The notes below the pieces were generated by a model. That model saw only the letters and a list, made by a program, of their open reading frames with translations, was not told where the DNA came from and ran no database searches. A program made the translations under genes and the position numbers. A DNA stretch of 64,000 nt from Planctomycetota bacterium (GTDB lineage: Bacteria > Planctomycetota > Phycisphaerae > Phycisphaerales > SM1A02): assembly GCA_003671025.1 (NCBI GenBank), contig QWPW01000001.1, forward strand, positions 140,379 to 204,378. Reading direction: 5' to 3'. This document shows positions 9,440 through 18,833 of the stretch, piece by piece. Each line of letters begins with the position of its first letter. The stretch's first letter is position 1.

Positions 9440-10723
9440 ATGTCCACAATGAACGCATTTCTCGACGAACTCGCGTGGCGCGGTCTACTGCATCAGACGA
9501 CCTCAACCGAACTTGCCGCGCATCTTGGCTCGGGGATGCGCACGGGCTACGCGGGATTTGATCCCACCGCGGATTCGCTCACCATCGGCAATTTCATGGG
9601 CATAAAGCTGCTCGCGCACTTACAGCGTGCGGGACATCGGCCCATCGTGGTGTGTGGCGGGGGAACGGGTTTGATTGGCGATCCCAGCGGCAAGAGCGCC
9701 GAGCGACAGCTGCTCACGCGCGAACTCGTCGAGCACAATCTCTCGCGGCAAAAAGCAATCTTCGAACGCTTTCTTGACTTCAGCGGACCCCGCGCGGCGC
9801 TCATGCGCAACAACGCAGATTGGCTGGGCGCGATGTCGTTCTTGGAAATGCTGCGCGACATTGGCAAGCATTTTTCCGTCAACCAGATGATCGCGCGCGA
9901 CTCGGTGGCGTCGCGTCTTGAAGGCCGCGAGCAGGGGATCAGTTACACCGAATTCAGTTACATGATTCTGCAGGCGTACGACTTTCTGCATCTCTATCGC
10001 ACGGACAAGTGCTCGATTCAACTCGGAGGCAGTGATCAGTTCGGCAACATTGTTTCCGGCATCGATCTGGTTCGTCGCGTCGAACACGGCGACAGCTTCG
10101 GTGTGACCTGTCCCTTGGTCACCACCAGTGATGGTCAGAAAATTGGCAAGACTGAGAAGGGCGCGATTTGGTTGACTGCGGAACGCACCAGTCCCTATCG
10201 CTTCTTTCAGTACTGGCTCAACACCGCGGATTCCGACGCGGTGAAGTTCTTGCATTGGTTCACCTTCCTCGACGCCGACGCGATTGGTGCGTTGGCGCAT
10301 TCGATGGCGCAGGACCCAGGCAAACGCGAAGCGCAGAAGACACTCGCGGCGCAGATGACCGCGATGACCCACGGCGACAGCGAACTCTCGCGCGCGAAAG
10401 CGACCAGTGAAGCGTTGTTCACCGGTGATGTGAAATCGCTCGACGCCGCGCAAGTGGGCGAAATTGCCTGCGATTTGCCTTCGAGCGGCGTTTCCTCGAG
10501 CGCGCTTTCGGCGGGAGTGGCCATCATCGATTTCATCACCGGCACCACCATCGCGGCGAGCAAGCGCGAAGCACGCGAGTTTCTGCAGAACGGCGCAGTC
10601 AGTCTCAACGGAGAAAAAGTTGCCGTCGACGCAATCGTGCGCAGCGAACACGCACTTCCCGGCGGCGTGATCTTGCTTCGTCGCGGCAAGAAGGCGTATC
10701 ACGCCGTGCGCGTTGAGCAGTGA
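9440..10723 (+). CDS. tyrS: Tyrosyl-tRNA synthetase
   Basis: Charges tRNA-Tyr. The class I Rossmann core shows GFDPTADSLTIGNFMG at the HIGH position, GGGTGLIGDPSGKSAER, QLGGSDQFGNI for tyrosine and tRNA recognition, and GQKIGKTEKGAIWL at the KMSKS position. A C-terminal S4 RNA-binding domain follows (REAREFLQNGAVSLNGEKV). In the HIGH motif both histidines are replaced (TIGN). Length, 427, is typical. AGGAAG precedes the ATG. Confidence 0.95.
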   Translation: MSTMNAFLDELAWRGLLHQTTSTELAAHLGSGMRTGYAGFDPTADSLTIGNFMGIKLLAHLQRAGHRPIVVCGGGTGLIGDPSGKSAERQLLTRELVEHNLSRQKAIFERFLDFSGPRAALMRNNADWLGAMSFLEMLRDIGKHFSVNQMIARDSVASRLEGREQGISYTEFSYMILQAYDFLHLYRTDKCSIQLGGSDQFGNIVSGIDLVRRVEHGDSFGVTCPLVTTSDGQKIGKTEKGAIWLTAERTSPYRFFQYWLNTADSDAVKFLHWFTFLDADAIGALAHSMAQDPGKREAQKTLAAQMTAMTHGDSELSRAKATSEALFTGDVKSLDAAQVGEIACDLPSSGVSSSALSAGVAIIDFITGTTIAASKREAREFLQNGAVSLNGEKVAVDAIVRSEHALPGGVILLRRGKKAYHAVRVEQ

Positions 10724-10739
10724 GTGGTCGCCGCGCGCA

Positions 10740-11165
10740 TCAGCGCGGCAGCGTCGTTGCATCTTTTGGCGCAATGGTGATGCGCACCACCGCCGGTGTC
10801 ACTGTCGCAATGTCGACTCCCAGCGGCGCGACTAGGGGTGAGATGCTCAGCACATCTTTGAGCAAGACATCATGCTCGCCCGATTGCGCGGGAATTCCAT
10901 CGGCGCCAGAAAGTAGGCGAATCGTGCGGCCGGAAAGCGATTCCGACGCGCGAATCACGGCTTGACGTGAGCCAGTGATCTCCGCGGAAACATGAAGCGG
11001 CCCAGGCGCAGACAGTGTGAGACGCAACGGATCGCCCGAATCGAACTCCACTTCAAAGGCGATGACGCGCGTCTGCAATGTTTGCGCTGCGGCGTAGAGC
11101 CAGACCGCAACACTGATGGCGGTGACGCCCGCGAGGTCGATGACGCGTTGACGCCACAAGCTCAT
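10740..11165 (-). CDS. YbbR/CdaR-like regulator of diadenylate cyclase
   Basis: A 141-residue protein with one N-terminal membrane segment (VIDLAGVTAISVAVWLYA) and an extracytoplasmic part resembling a single YbbR repeat (SEHDV-type LKDVLSISPL...VTPAVVRITIAP). In Firmicutes CdaR (YbbR) binds and tunes the membrane cyclase CdaA. Firmicute proteins have three or four YbbR repeats; this one is much shorter. The start ATG at 11165 overlaps the stop of the upstream cyclase gene by four bases (ATGA), so the two are translationally coupled, which supports the assignment better than the sequence does. Confidence 0.65.
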   Translation of the reverse strand: MSLWRQRVIDLAGVTAISVAVWLYAAAQTLQTRVIAFEVEFDSGDPLRLTLSAPGPLHVSAEITGSRQAVIRASESLSGRTIRLLSGADGIPAQSGEHDVLLKDVLSISPLVAPLGVDIATVTPAVVRITIAPKDATTLPR

Positions 11166-12013
11166 GACTCGCCTCCTGATGGTGACGCCGAGCGAGTTGA
11201 CACCAACTTGGGTGACGCAGCGTTCACGCCGCGCGTCGAGGAGAGTCGTCGCGCCAATTCGTCGGCGAGGTCCGCGCAAGAAATCTGCAGCGAGAGTTCG
11301 CCGAGTTGCGCGATGCGAATCTGTCCTGTCTCTTCGCTGATCACCACGACAACGCAATCGGATTCTTCGGTCACGCCAATCGCGGCGAGATGACGTGATC
11401 CCAAGTGGGCATGCACATCGGTGCTCTGCGCCAACGGCAGCTGCACGCCCGCGCCCCAAACGCGTCCGCCGCGAATCACCAGCGCGAGATCATGCAGCGG
11501 ACTATTGGGCCAAAAAACGCTTTGAATCAGCGTCGCGCTGGGCTTAGCATCGAGTTCGATTCCGCCCATGAGCAGATCGCCGATGCCCACTTCGCGCTCG
11601 AACACGATGAGCGCGCCAAAACGATTCTTGGAGAGAAACTCCGCGGCCTCGGCGATTTCCGCGGTGAGTCCACCGAGTTCGCTCTTCGCTTTACCGAACA
11701 AATGCGCGCGCCCGAGACGACTCATCGCGGCGCGAATCTCCGGTTGAAAAACCACGATCAACAGAATCGCCAACAAACTGAAGGCGCGATCAAACAAAAA
11801 GCGCAAGCGCTGAAAGCTGTCCGTCGCGTCACCGAGCATGCGCACCAAGAGCGCCAAGCCGATGGTGAGGAGCACGAATCCTTTGATGACGCCTGCGCCT
11901 CGTGTTCCGCGGAGGAAACGAAACACCGCGTAGACCACGAGCCAAATCACCACGAGCTCGAGGAACACCTCGAGTGCGTCGCGAAGCCGAGATCCCTCGA
12001 GAGCCGCTGTCAT
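11162..12013 (-). CDS. cdaA: Membrane diadenylate cyclase, CdaA type, with altered catalytic motifs
   Basis: Expected to make c-di-AMP from two ATP at the membrane. Three N-terminal hydrophobic segments (residues about 14-95) precede a DAC domain (about 96-235), the CdaA architecture. Numbered from the ATG at 12013, the canonical DGA motif reads D175-L-A and the RHR motif reads R207-H-L, within SPLHDLALVI and GSRHLAAIGVTEESD. Other family features (NSPLHD, SEETG) are intact. A longer start at 12049 exists, but it would leave only 7 bases to the divergent gene at 12057. It is coupled to the ybbR-like gene by an ATGA overlap. The fold call is firm; activity is open because of the motif changes. 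Confidence 0.85.
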   Translation of the reverse strand: MTAALEGSRLRDALEVFLELVVIWLVVYAVFRFLRGTRGAGVIKGFVLLTIGLALLVRMLGDATDSFQRLRFLFDRAFSLLAILLIVVFQPEIRAAMSRLGRAHLFGKAKSELGGLTAEIAEAAEFLSKNRFGALIVFEREVGIGDLLMGGIELDAKPSATLIQSVFWPNSPLHDLALVIRGGRVWGAGVQLPLAQSTDVHAHLGSRHLAAIGVTEESDCVVVVISEETGQIRIAQLGELSLQISCADLADELARRLSSTRGVNAASPKLVSTRSASPSGGES

Positions 12014-12056
12014 CACAGGGCGATCATACGACGCACGCCGTATCATCATCGGTCAC

Positions 12057-12584
12057 ATGAGCAGGATCACCACCAGTTGGGACATCGGCCGATCAAGCGG
12101 ACATTGCGCGGCCAGCGGCGAGCCTCTGACCGCAGGAATGCCCTGCATTGTCGCGCTGATCGAGCGCGTGGAAGATCTGTCAGCGCCACTCGTGCGCATG
12201 GACTTTTCTCAGGCGGGATGGGATTCACCGGCGCGTCCTGTCGGAGTGATCGCGTTTTGGAAAACCGTGGTCGCGCCCGCAGGTGAAAAACGCCGCGGCT
12301 TTGCCGATGATCAAACATTGCTCGACCTCTTTGATCGTCTCGGTGGTGATGAGCGTCCGCATCGCGTGCGCTTTCGTTTTGTGTTGATGCTGCTGTTGGT
12401 GCGCAAGCGCTTGCTTCGCGTCGCGGGCACTTCGACAGCGGCGGGCGTTGAGACTTGGAGTGTGTTGCCCAAGGGTGCCGCCGAGGGTGAAGCGCCGACT
12501 GCAGTGCTCAATCCCAAACTCGATGAAGCCGCGATGAAAGAAGTCACCGATCAACTGGGCGAGGTGCTCGATGGGGCGTGGTAG
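12057..12584 (+). CDS. Conserved hypothetical protein
   Basis: I do not recognise a family. The 175-residue protein begins with a short cysteine motif (SGHCAASGEPLTAGMPC) that could be half of a zinc site, then has predicted soluble alpha/beta character with a basic stretch RFRFVLMLLLVRKRLLRVAG. There is no signal peptide. It lies divergent from cdaA and its end overlaps the possible long start of the next gene, so it probably leads a short operon with the lipoprotein and RDD genes. Confidence 0.6.
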   Translation: MSRITTSWDIGRSSGHCAASGEPLTAGMPCIVALIERVEDLSAPLVRMDFSQAGWDSPARPVGVIAFWKTVVAPAGEKRRGFADDQTLLDLFDRLGGDERPHRVRFRFVLMLLLVRKRLLRVAGTSTAAGVETWSVLPKGAAEGEAPTAVLNPKLDEAAMKEVTDQLGEVLDGAW

Positions 12585-12612
12585 TCGCCCCTCACATTGC
12601 ACCGCCGCGCGC

Positions 12613-13557
12613 ATGTCGATGAGCATGTTGCAGTGTGCCGTCGCAGTCACGACACTGCACGCGTGCACGCCGCTGGCGATACCGCCATCAGTGCGGGAAA
12701 CCCCGAAAAACGCGAGAGAACTGACGATTCAGGACGCAGACGCCGCCGCGGCGTTTGCCGCATTTACGCCGTTGCTCGCCGCGCATGATGAGCGCGTGCG
12801 CAAGCTCGACGTCTTCGAATCGCGCAGTTCACTCGAGCTTCGCTATCACAACGAGAGCGGCGAACACTTCGATCAATGCGAAGCCGACATCTTTCTCGCC
12901 GGTGCTGATCGCGGAGCGGTTCGCATCACCAAGGTCGGTCACAACCTGATGTGGATCGGCGGCAACGCCAATCGTGGTTGGATCTTTTATCTCGACAGCA
13001 AACCCACGCGCGCGGTGGTCTACGAACAACTCGACGAATCCGCAGCGGGCTCCGCGGATTCGATGGAGAACGGCGAGTTCGCGCTGCTCACGCCCAAGTC
13101 TGCGCGCATGCTCATGGGGCTCGCAGCTATTCCGCATGATGCGCTGTTGCTGCGCATTGCCGGCGCTGCGCCCGATGCTCCATGGCACGAACGCGTTGAA
13201 GTGCAGTGGCGCGTTCACGCTCGCGCGACGGTGTCGATGCGTTTGGGTGCTGACGGTTTGCCCACGCAGGTTTGCGTGCGCGATCTCGCAGGCACAGTGA
13301 TCGCCACCGCAACGCTCACCGAGTATGTGAGCGTGCGCGCGCCCAATCTCGCGGAAGGCGCATGGCCGCGCGTCGCACGTCGCACCGAAGTCATCGCACC
13401 GCGCACGAAGTCGGTGATTCGTCTTTTTCTCGATGGTCCCAGCGCGCAGGGTAAACGGATCAAGCCCAAGTTCTTCGAGCTCGATGCGCTCATCGCGCAG
13501 ATGCGTCCTGACAGCGTTGAGTACGTGCACCAAACCGAATCGGTCACGAAGCCATGA
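12613..13557 (+). CDS. Putative lipoprotein, function unknown
   Basis: The N-terminus from the ATG at 12613 (MSMSMLQCAVAVTTLHAC) is a short hydrophobic signal ending in a lipobox-like LHAC, so the mature protein is probably lipid-anchored at the cysteine. The rest is a 290-residue soluble domain with alternating strands (LELRYHNESG, VRITKVGHNLMWIG, GWIFYLDSKPTRAVVYE), reminiscent of outer-membrane lipoprotein-sorting LolA/LolB-like folds, but this is only an impression. The frame is open back to an ATG at 12571, inside the previous gene. It overlaps the next gene by ATGA. Confidence 0.6.
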   Translation: MSMSMLQCAVAVTTLHACTPLAIPPSVRETPKNARELTIQDADAAAAFAAFTPLLAAHDERVRKLDVFESRSSLELRYHNESGEHFDQCEADIFLAGADRGAVRITKVGHNLMWIGGNANRGWIFYLDSKPTRAVVYEQLDESAAGSADSMENGEFALLTPKSARMLMGLAAIPHDALLLRIAGAAPDAPWHERVEVQWRVHARATVSMRLGADGLPTQVCVRDLAGTVIATATLTEYVSVRAPNLAEGAWPRVARRTEVIAPRTKSVIRLFLDGPSAQGKRIKPKFFELDALIAQMRPDSVEYVHQTESVTKP

Positions 13558-15548
13558 GTGTCACGCATCGTTCTGCGTCGCATGACATGCGAACTCCAAT
13601 CGTGAAGCGCTCGAATCAATCGTCGTTGAGTGTCATGTCGCAGTTGGACTTTCGCGGCTGTTTTCTGCGGGTTTTGCGCGGTTTCGCGGGGACGCATCTG
13701 TGGTGCGTGTGCCTCGTCGCCTGCATCGCCATCTCCTCCGCGCGTGCAGATCTTCCGGGCACCATGCCGCTCTCGGCCGCCGGTGAAGGTCATCTCTGGT
13801 GGATCGTCGCGCGTGAACCGTCGTCGACCGAGAGCACCGCGCGTGAGTATCTCCTCATGCATCACGCGAGTGTCGAAGCGGCGCCGACCGAGCGACTCGT
13901 GCTCGTGCTGCCCACGATGCCTGAAGGAATCGCAGCCGAGGGCGCGGATGTCATCATCGTCATGCGCGCAGAGGGCGCGCGCAAACGCATGGTGTTGACG
14001 CTCGCGGCCGCGCGCAATCCGTCGATGGGACATTGGTACAACCATCCACGCGAAGGACCACGCGTGCTTCCGCCGCTCGACAGCGAAGGCGAATTGCGCG
14101 GGTTAGCCATGGTGAAGGGGCAACTGCATGCGCTGTTGCGACTTCCGCGCACGGCGGCAACGGAGCCTGAGCGTTGGTGGCTCGGCGCGATGACCAGCCA
14201 AGCGAGTGTCGATGGTGCATGGCAACAACTGCCGCTGCCGCCGCTGGAATTTGCCGAACCCGTGATGCTGGCCACAATCGGTGGAGCGCTTGAAGCCATC
14301 GGTACCGTTGATCGCAACATCAAACTGGTGAGATGGATTGCCGCGAGCAAAGGCGCTTCGATCGCGGCAACTGCGGATGCGCAGGCGCCTTCGAACGCGG
14401 TGGTCACGCATGACGAATCGCGCGCAATCGCGCCGAAAACCAGCGCAATTGAGCTCGCTCCCGTTCTCTCGGACGAGGTTCCATTCTTGAGGGGAACATG
14501 GGAGACGCGGCCGCTGCTCAATGCCCAATCCATGTCCCCGCGCACGGTGATAGGAATCATCGACGTCGGTGGCAGTGAGATTTTGGTGCGCCGCGTCGGT
14601 GCCAACGAACTCAACACGAACGAACCCAGCGCCGCAGTTGCAGCTGCGCCAACGGCAGACGGCAGCGAATCTCCCGCATCACGCGCGACGAGTTTCATCC
14701 GCCTCGAACGCAATCGTCAAGATCAACTCACGCCGTGGGCGGAGTTCGCGCAACCGCGTCAGCCGTGGTCATTGGCGAGTTTTGCCCCAGGCGAAGCGGG
14801 TATCGGTGCCGCGTTACTTGTTCTCGATGCGAAATCGCGCGGAACTATCGCGCTGATTTCACAAAGCGCCGCGACTCCTACTGCGCCCATGTTGCTTGAG
14901 CCGCCGACCTTTTCAGCGCGCTCCTGGATGCATGTCCCCATTCTCGGCGTGTTCTCGATTCTGCTGGTCCTCGCGGCAGTCGTGTTTGGCTCCGATGCCT
15001 ACCTCGCAAATCGCGCGCGCGGCGAAATCCCCAACGCGCGAGTACGTACGGCTCGACTGCGCGGCGCGGATCCGTTCAAGCGCGTACTCGCGTTCTGCAT
15101 TGATCTCGCGCCGGGCCTCATCGCAGTGTGGAGTGTGGTCGGCGGCAATCCGCTCGATCTCATCGAAGCGGGCATCTTCGTCACTGATGTTTCCCAGCAA
15201 ATGCCCGCGATTTGCGCGATGTTCGCGGGTTGGGCCTTCGCGTCATTGGGCGATATTGCGTTTGGCCGATCACTGGGCAAGCGCATCGTTGGCCTGCGCA
15301 TCATTCGCGTTGGCGGGGCGTCTTTCGATGCAAGCGCCACCGCCGTTGATCTTGGCGAGACTAAGTCACGGGACAGTGCAGACGCGATCGATTGGTTTCC
15401 GCGACCGTCGACGGCTCGTCGAACAATGCGCGCACTGCTCTCGATCATCGTGGTCGCATCGCCGCTGGTGATGATCGTTGCCTATCTCAACCCTGATCGC
15501 GATGGCCCCGCCGACATGCTCACGGGCACCGCAGTGGTCGAGGAGTAG
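13554..15548 (+). CDS. RDD-domain membrane protein with large extracytoplasmic region
   Basis: Function unknown. A signal-like hydrophobic stretch (residues about 40-62, LWCVCLVACIAISSARAD) is followed by some 390 residues of extracytoplasmic character without known motifs. A membrane segment follows near residue 462 (PILGVFSILLVLAAVVFG), then a C-terminal RDD domain starting at DPFKRVLAFCIDLAPG, with GRSLGKRIVGLRIIRVGG and a last membrane helix. RDD domains occur in many transport-associated membrane proteins. The start ATG overlaps the upstream stop (ATGA). An internal start at 13635, nearer the signal, is possible. Confidence 0.65.
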   Translation: MSVTHRSASHDMRTPIVKRSNQSSLSVMSQLDFRGCFLRVLRGFAGTHLWCVCLVACIAISSARADLPGTMPLSAAGEGHLWWIVAREPSSTESTAREYLLMHHASVEAAPTERLVLVLPTMPEGIAAEGADVIIVMRAEGARKRMVLTLAAARNPSMGHWYNHPREGPRVLPPLDSEGELRGLAMVKGQLHALLRLPRTAATEPERWWLGAMTSQASVDGAWQQLPLPPLEFAEPVMLATIGGALEAIGTVDRNIKLVRWIAASKGASIAATADAQAPSNAVVTHDESRAIAPKTSAIELAPVLSDEVPFLRGTWETRPLLNAQSMSPRTVIGIIDVGGSEILVRRVGANELNTNEPSAAVAAAPTADGSESPASRATSFIRLERNRQDQLTPWAEFAQPRQPWSLASFAPGEAGIGAALLVLDAKSRGTIALISQSAATPTAPMLLEPPTFSARSWMHVPILGVFSILLVLAAVVFGSDAYLANRARGEIPNARVRTARLRGADPFKRVLAFCIDLAPGLIAVWSVVGGNPLDLIEAGIFVTDVSQQMPAICAMFAGWAFASLGDIAFGRSLGKRIVGLRIIRVGGASFDASATAVDLGETKSRDSADAIDWFPRPSTARRTMRALLSIIVVASPLVMIVAYLNPDRDGPADMLTGTAVVEE

Positions 15549-15553
15549 GGCTT

Positions 15554-15577
15554 CCCACCCGAAGTGGGGCACTTTTG
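15554..15577 (+). terminator. Weak terminator-like hairpin
   Basis: CCCAC (15554-15558) and GTGGG (15564-15568) form a short stem, followed by GCACTTTTG. It sits 6 bases after the RDD gene stop and before the TPR gene, so it may separate the two transcription units. The stem is short. Confidence 0.35.
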
Positions 15578-15690
15578 ACTCGGGTTGAGCAGTTTCTGCA
15601 TTTTGAGGATTCTCACCCGTGCCTGCCGATGTAGTCGTACAGCGGCAGAGATTATTTCTCCGTCGAGTGCAGTCTGTCACATCGTGACGG

Positions 15691-18333
15691 ATGCCGATTC
15701 AGGACGAATCGGTTTCATACGCGCCCATTCTCTTCATCGAGGTGGGCACTCGGAAGGATTCTGAGTCACCCGTGTCCGCGAGCGCAACTCCAACTCCATC
15801 TCCGGGCAACGGCGTCACGCCGCCAGTGGAAACTCCTGCCGCGAGCTCGGTCGCAAGCACGCCGACCGCGGCGCCAAATGCAGGTATTTCCCGAGGAATT
15901 CGCGACTTTTGGCAAGTGCCGCTCTTGGCCACAGGTGTCGCGGGAATCGTTGCCGCGTTGTATTACGCACGCGCTCATCCACCTCAAGATGACTTCGCTG
16001 GTGCGTTGGCTCAAGCCGAAGAACTCGTGAACAAAGGCGAACTCGACGCAGCCAAAGTCGTGCTCTTTGACGTGGTCGGGGCCAACCTTGAGAAGGCTCC
16101 GCCCGAGTTGCTTCCGCGCTTTCATGCGGTGGGAGCGGACTACGTGGCGGCCAAGATCCGCGGAGTCGATCGCCCCGGCAAAGACAGCGACGCGCAAGTG
16201 GTGACTGCGTACGACAAAGCCAAGGCCAGCGGCTGGACGCTCACTTCCGAGCAACTCATTCGCTACGCAGAGAGTTTGGTGCGGCTCGAACGCGCGCAAG
16301 AAGCGTTCGCTGCGATTAGTGCTGCAGGCAATACCGAGCAGGCCGATGCGCTGCGCCGACAAGTGCGTCGTGAAGCGTTGCTGGGAGTGTTGGGATCACC
16401 AACCGCGGGCGTTGCGGTGCGTGCTCCCGAAACGTTGTTGGCCGCGATCGATGAGTTTCGCGCGGATCCCGCGTTGAGCGTTGCTGATGAAGCGTGGGCT
16501 GCCGCACGCGCGGCGGAACTGCGCATCGGCATGGAGCGTTTCGCGGATGCGAGTGATCGATTACTGCTTGATTTGCGCCGCATTGAGAGCGCATCGAGTG
16601 ATCAGGTCGGCGAAAATTCCACGGGCGCAACGCCGCAAGCATTCGCAGAGCTCTCCGGTCTGCTCGCTGAAGCGCTCCGCCGCCAAGGTCGATTCATAGA
16701 GGCGCAGCGAGAGTTTGAACACGCGCATCAACTCGTGCGCGCAGGCACGCCCGTCGCTGGCGCGATTGATGTGGGCTTAGGTCGCACGTTGTTGGCGCTG
16801 AAAAATTCCGCCGAGGCCAAGGATGTGTTTGATCGCGCGGTGCTGGCGCAGCACGATGGCGCCGTTGGGCACAACGCGTTGTTAGGTCGCGCGCAATCGC
16901 GTTCCGAAATCGGTGACGCCGATGGCGCAACCCGTGATTTCAGCGGTTTGCGCGGGGCAATTCGTCGCGGTGATCTTGATGCTTCGATGATCAATGAAGT
17001 CGAACGTGTGCTGCTTGAGCGAGCCGATGCCGCGCTTGTCGCGGAGGCTCCCGCAGAAGCGCTGGCCTACGCGGAGATCGCGGTTGATCTTGGCCGAGTT
17101 GGTGGCGCGAGTGCTGCGGCGTTGCTTCGCGTGGCCACATCTTCGCGTGAAGAAGCCAATCGCATGCTCAAAGCGGCCAAGAGCGCTTCGCCGATGTTGG
17201 TCGAAACCGATCCCGAAGACCGCGCCAAGATCAATCGTTTACTCAAGCGTGCGGGCGATGCGTTTGCCTCGCATGCGGCGACGCCGCAAGCGCGCGCGGC
17301 GCAAGATGGAACGTACACCGCAAGTTTGTGGGCCGCCGCGGATAGCTACGACCTCGCTGGTTGGCGTGAAGCGGCGATCGCGAATTTTCAGGCGTATCTC
17401 GACGCAACGCAGCCGGACAATCTTGATCGAGCCGAAGCGTTCTGGCGGCTTGCAGTGCTCAATCATGCGGAGGGCGCGTTCGCTGACGCGGCGAAGTTTT
17501 ACGCCAGCGCGATTGCAGTTTCTCCAAAGGTCTATCAAGGCCGTTCGATCGTGCCGCTCGCGCGCGCGCTGGCTTCGAGCGGACGCGTTGCCGATGCGAT
17601 GGCGCAATTGCAAACAGTCATCGACGGCGCTGCGGGCTTGAAGCCTTCGGCCGACGAGTATTTCGAAGCGCTCGATGTGTACGCGCGATTGTGCGCGCAG
17701 AAGGAAGACTTCGTGCGCTCCGCCGAATTGTTGCGCGAAGCAGTGGCGCGTCGTCCCGAGAATCCGCGGGTGGGTGAGTTGAGCTTCCGGCTCGGCGAGA
17801 GTTTGCGCGCAGTGGCGCGTGCTTCGCGTGAGCAATCGGAGTCGGCCGATGTCTCGGTCGCGCGCCGTGTGCAACTGGCCGATGAGTCACAAGATCGGCT
17901 CAAAGAAGCGCGCCGCGCGTTCGAAGGATCGATCTTGGCACTCGAAGCGCGCAGCGACACGCTCGATGGACTGTCACGCGACATGTTGCGCGAGGCGCAT
18001 CTTGGTCGCGCGCACTCTGCCTTTGATTTGGCGCAGTATGAAGATTCCATCTCGCTGTACGAAGCGGTGGATCGCAAGTACCCCGAACACGCGTCGAGCA
18101 TGATCGCGCTGATTCAGATCGTCAATGCGTGCGACGCGCTGGGCGACAACACGCGCGCCGACACTGCGCATCGGCGAGCGCAATTGCGCTTGGCCCAACT
18201 TCCCGATGACGCCTTTCTCGTGGGTGGCGGGATTCTCGCGCGTGAAAGTTGGGAGCGTTGGTTGCACAATCATCCGCCGTCGGGCTCGCGTCTGGCGAGC
18301 GAAGTTCCCAGCGCGAAAGAGGCGGCGCAATGA
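15691..18333 (+). CDS. Membrane-anchored TPR-repeat protein
   Basis: An 880-residue protein, function unknown. A Pro/Ser/Thr-rich N-terminus of about 65 residues precedes one membrane segment (WQVPLLATGVAGIVAALYYA, about 74-93). The remainder is helical repeats of TPR type (for example AEELVNKGELDAAKVVLFD, AEAFWRLAVLNHAEGAFADAAKFY and RLKEARRAFEGSILALE). It could scaffold a complex on one face of the inner membrane. It heads a run of genes joined by four-base overlaps to a small coiled protein and the flagellar kinase, so a role in motility or in sensing for that kinase is plausible. The start is uncertain; the ATG at 15691 has no clear ribosome site. Confidence 0.65.
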   Translation: MPIQDESVSYAPILFIEVGTRKDSESPVSASATPTPSPGNGVTPPVETPAASSVASTPTAAPNAGISRGIRDFWQVPLLATGVAGIVAALYYARAHPPQDDFAGALAQAEELVNKGELDAAKVVLFDVVGANLEKAPPELLPRFHAVGADYVAAKIRGVDRPGKDSDAQVVTAYDKAKASGWTLTSEQLIRYAESLVRLERAQEAFAAISAAGNTEQADALRRQVRREALLGVLGSPTAGVAVRAPETLLAAIDEFRADPALSVADEAWAAARAAELRIGMERFADASDRLLLDLRRIESASSDQVGENSTGATPQAFAELSGLLAEALRRQGRFIEAQREFEHAHQLVRAGTPVAGAIDVGLGRTLLALKNSAEAKDVFDRAVLAQHDGAVGHNALLGRAQSRSEIGDADGATRDFSGLRGAIRRGDLDASMINEVERVLLERADAALVAEAPAEALAYAEIAVDLGRVGGASAAALLRVATSSREEANRMLKAAKSASPMLVETDPEDRAKINRLLKRAGDAFASHAATPQARAAQDGTYTASLWAAADSYDLAGWREAAIANFQAYLDATQPDNLDRAEAFWRLAVLNHAEGAFADAAKFYASAIAVSPKVYQGRSIVPLARALASSGRVADAMAQLQTVIDGAAGLKPSADEYFEALDVYARLCAQKEDFVRSAELLREAVARRPENPRVGELSFRLGESLRAVARASREQSESADVSVARRVQLADESQDRLKEARRAFEGSILALEARSDTLDGLSRDMLREAHLGRAHSAFDLAQYEDSISLYEAVDRKYPEHASSMIALIQIVNACDALGDNTRADTAHRRAQLRLAQLPDDAFLVGGGILARESWERWLHNHPPSGSRLASEVPSAKEAAQ

Positions 18334-18833
18334 GTGACCCTCGCAGCGACCCCGCGCGTGATGCGTCGGGCACGTTCGCGCAATTGCACACGCTCGCCAG
18401 CGCTCGACTTGAAGCGGCGCGCACGATGCGATTGATCGTGGCACGCGAGTCGTCGTTGCTCGCGACCATCGATTCAGCGCAGCGCGGTGAGATCTCGCAA
18501 GACGATGCCGAGGACTTGCTCACCGCGCATTTGAACGCGCGTCAATTGTGCTTGAGTGCGATGCAGGCGGATCAATCGCAGTGGAATCTCCTCGCGGAGC
18601 AACGCTCGTCATGGAGTGACAACGCGCGCAGCACCATCGCGTCGATTGGAGCCGAAATCGCGGCAATTCTCGGTGAATTGTCCACCAGCGACGCATCGTT
18701 CATGAGCGAGCTTGCGGCTCGGCGCAACGTGGCGCGTATCGAAATGACTCGCGCCGATGACGCGCGCGCCGCGCAACGCGCCTACGCCCCACGCGAAGCG
18801 ATCGAACCTCGCTTCACCGATCGGAGGGGATGA
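18330..18833 (+). CDS. Small helical protein upstream of the flagellar kinase
   Basis: A 167-residue, predominantly helical protein (AQLHTLASARLEAARTMRLI, EDLLTAHLNARQLCLSAMQ, SIGAEIAAILGELSTSD). Its ATG overlaps the TPR gene stop (ATGA) and its stop overlaps the kinase start (ATGA), so it is translationally coupled on both sides. Size, helical content and place in a flagellar operon recall FlgN-type export chaperones, but I see no diagnostic motif, so this is a suggestion only. Confidence 0.55.
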   Translation: MSDPRSDPARDASGTFAQLHTLASARLEAARTMRLIVARESSLLATIDSAQRGEISQDDAEDLLTAHLNARQLCLSAMQADQSQWNLLAEQRSSWSDNARSTIASIGAEIAAILGELSTSDASFMSELAARRNVARIEMTRADDARAAQRAYAPREAIEPRFTDRRG

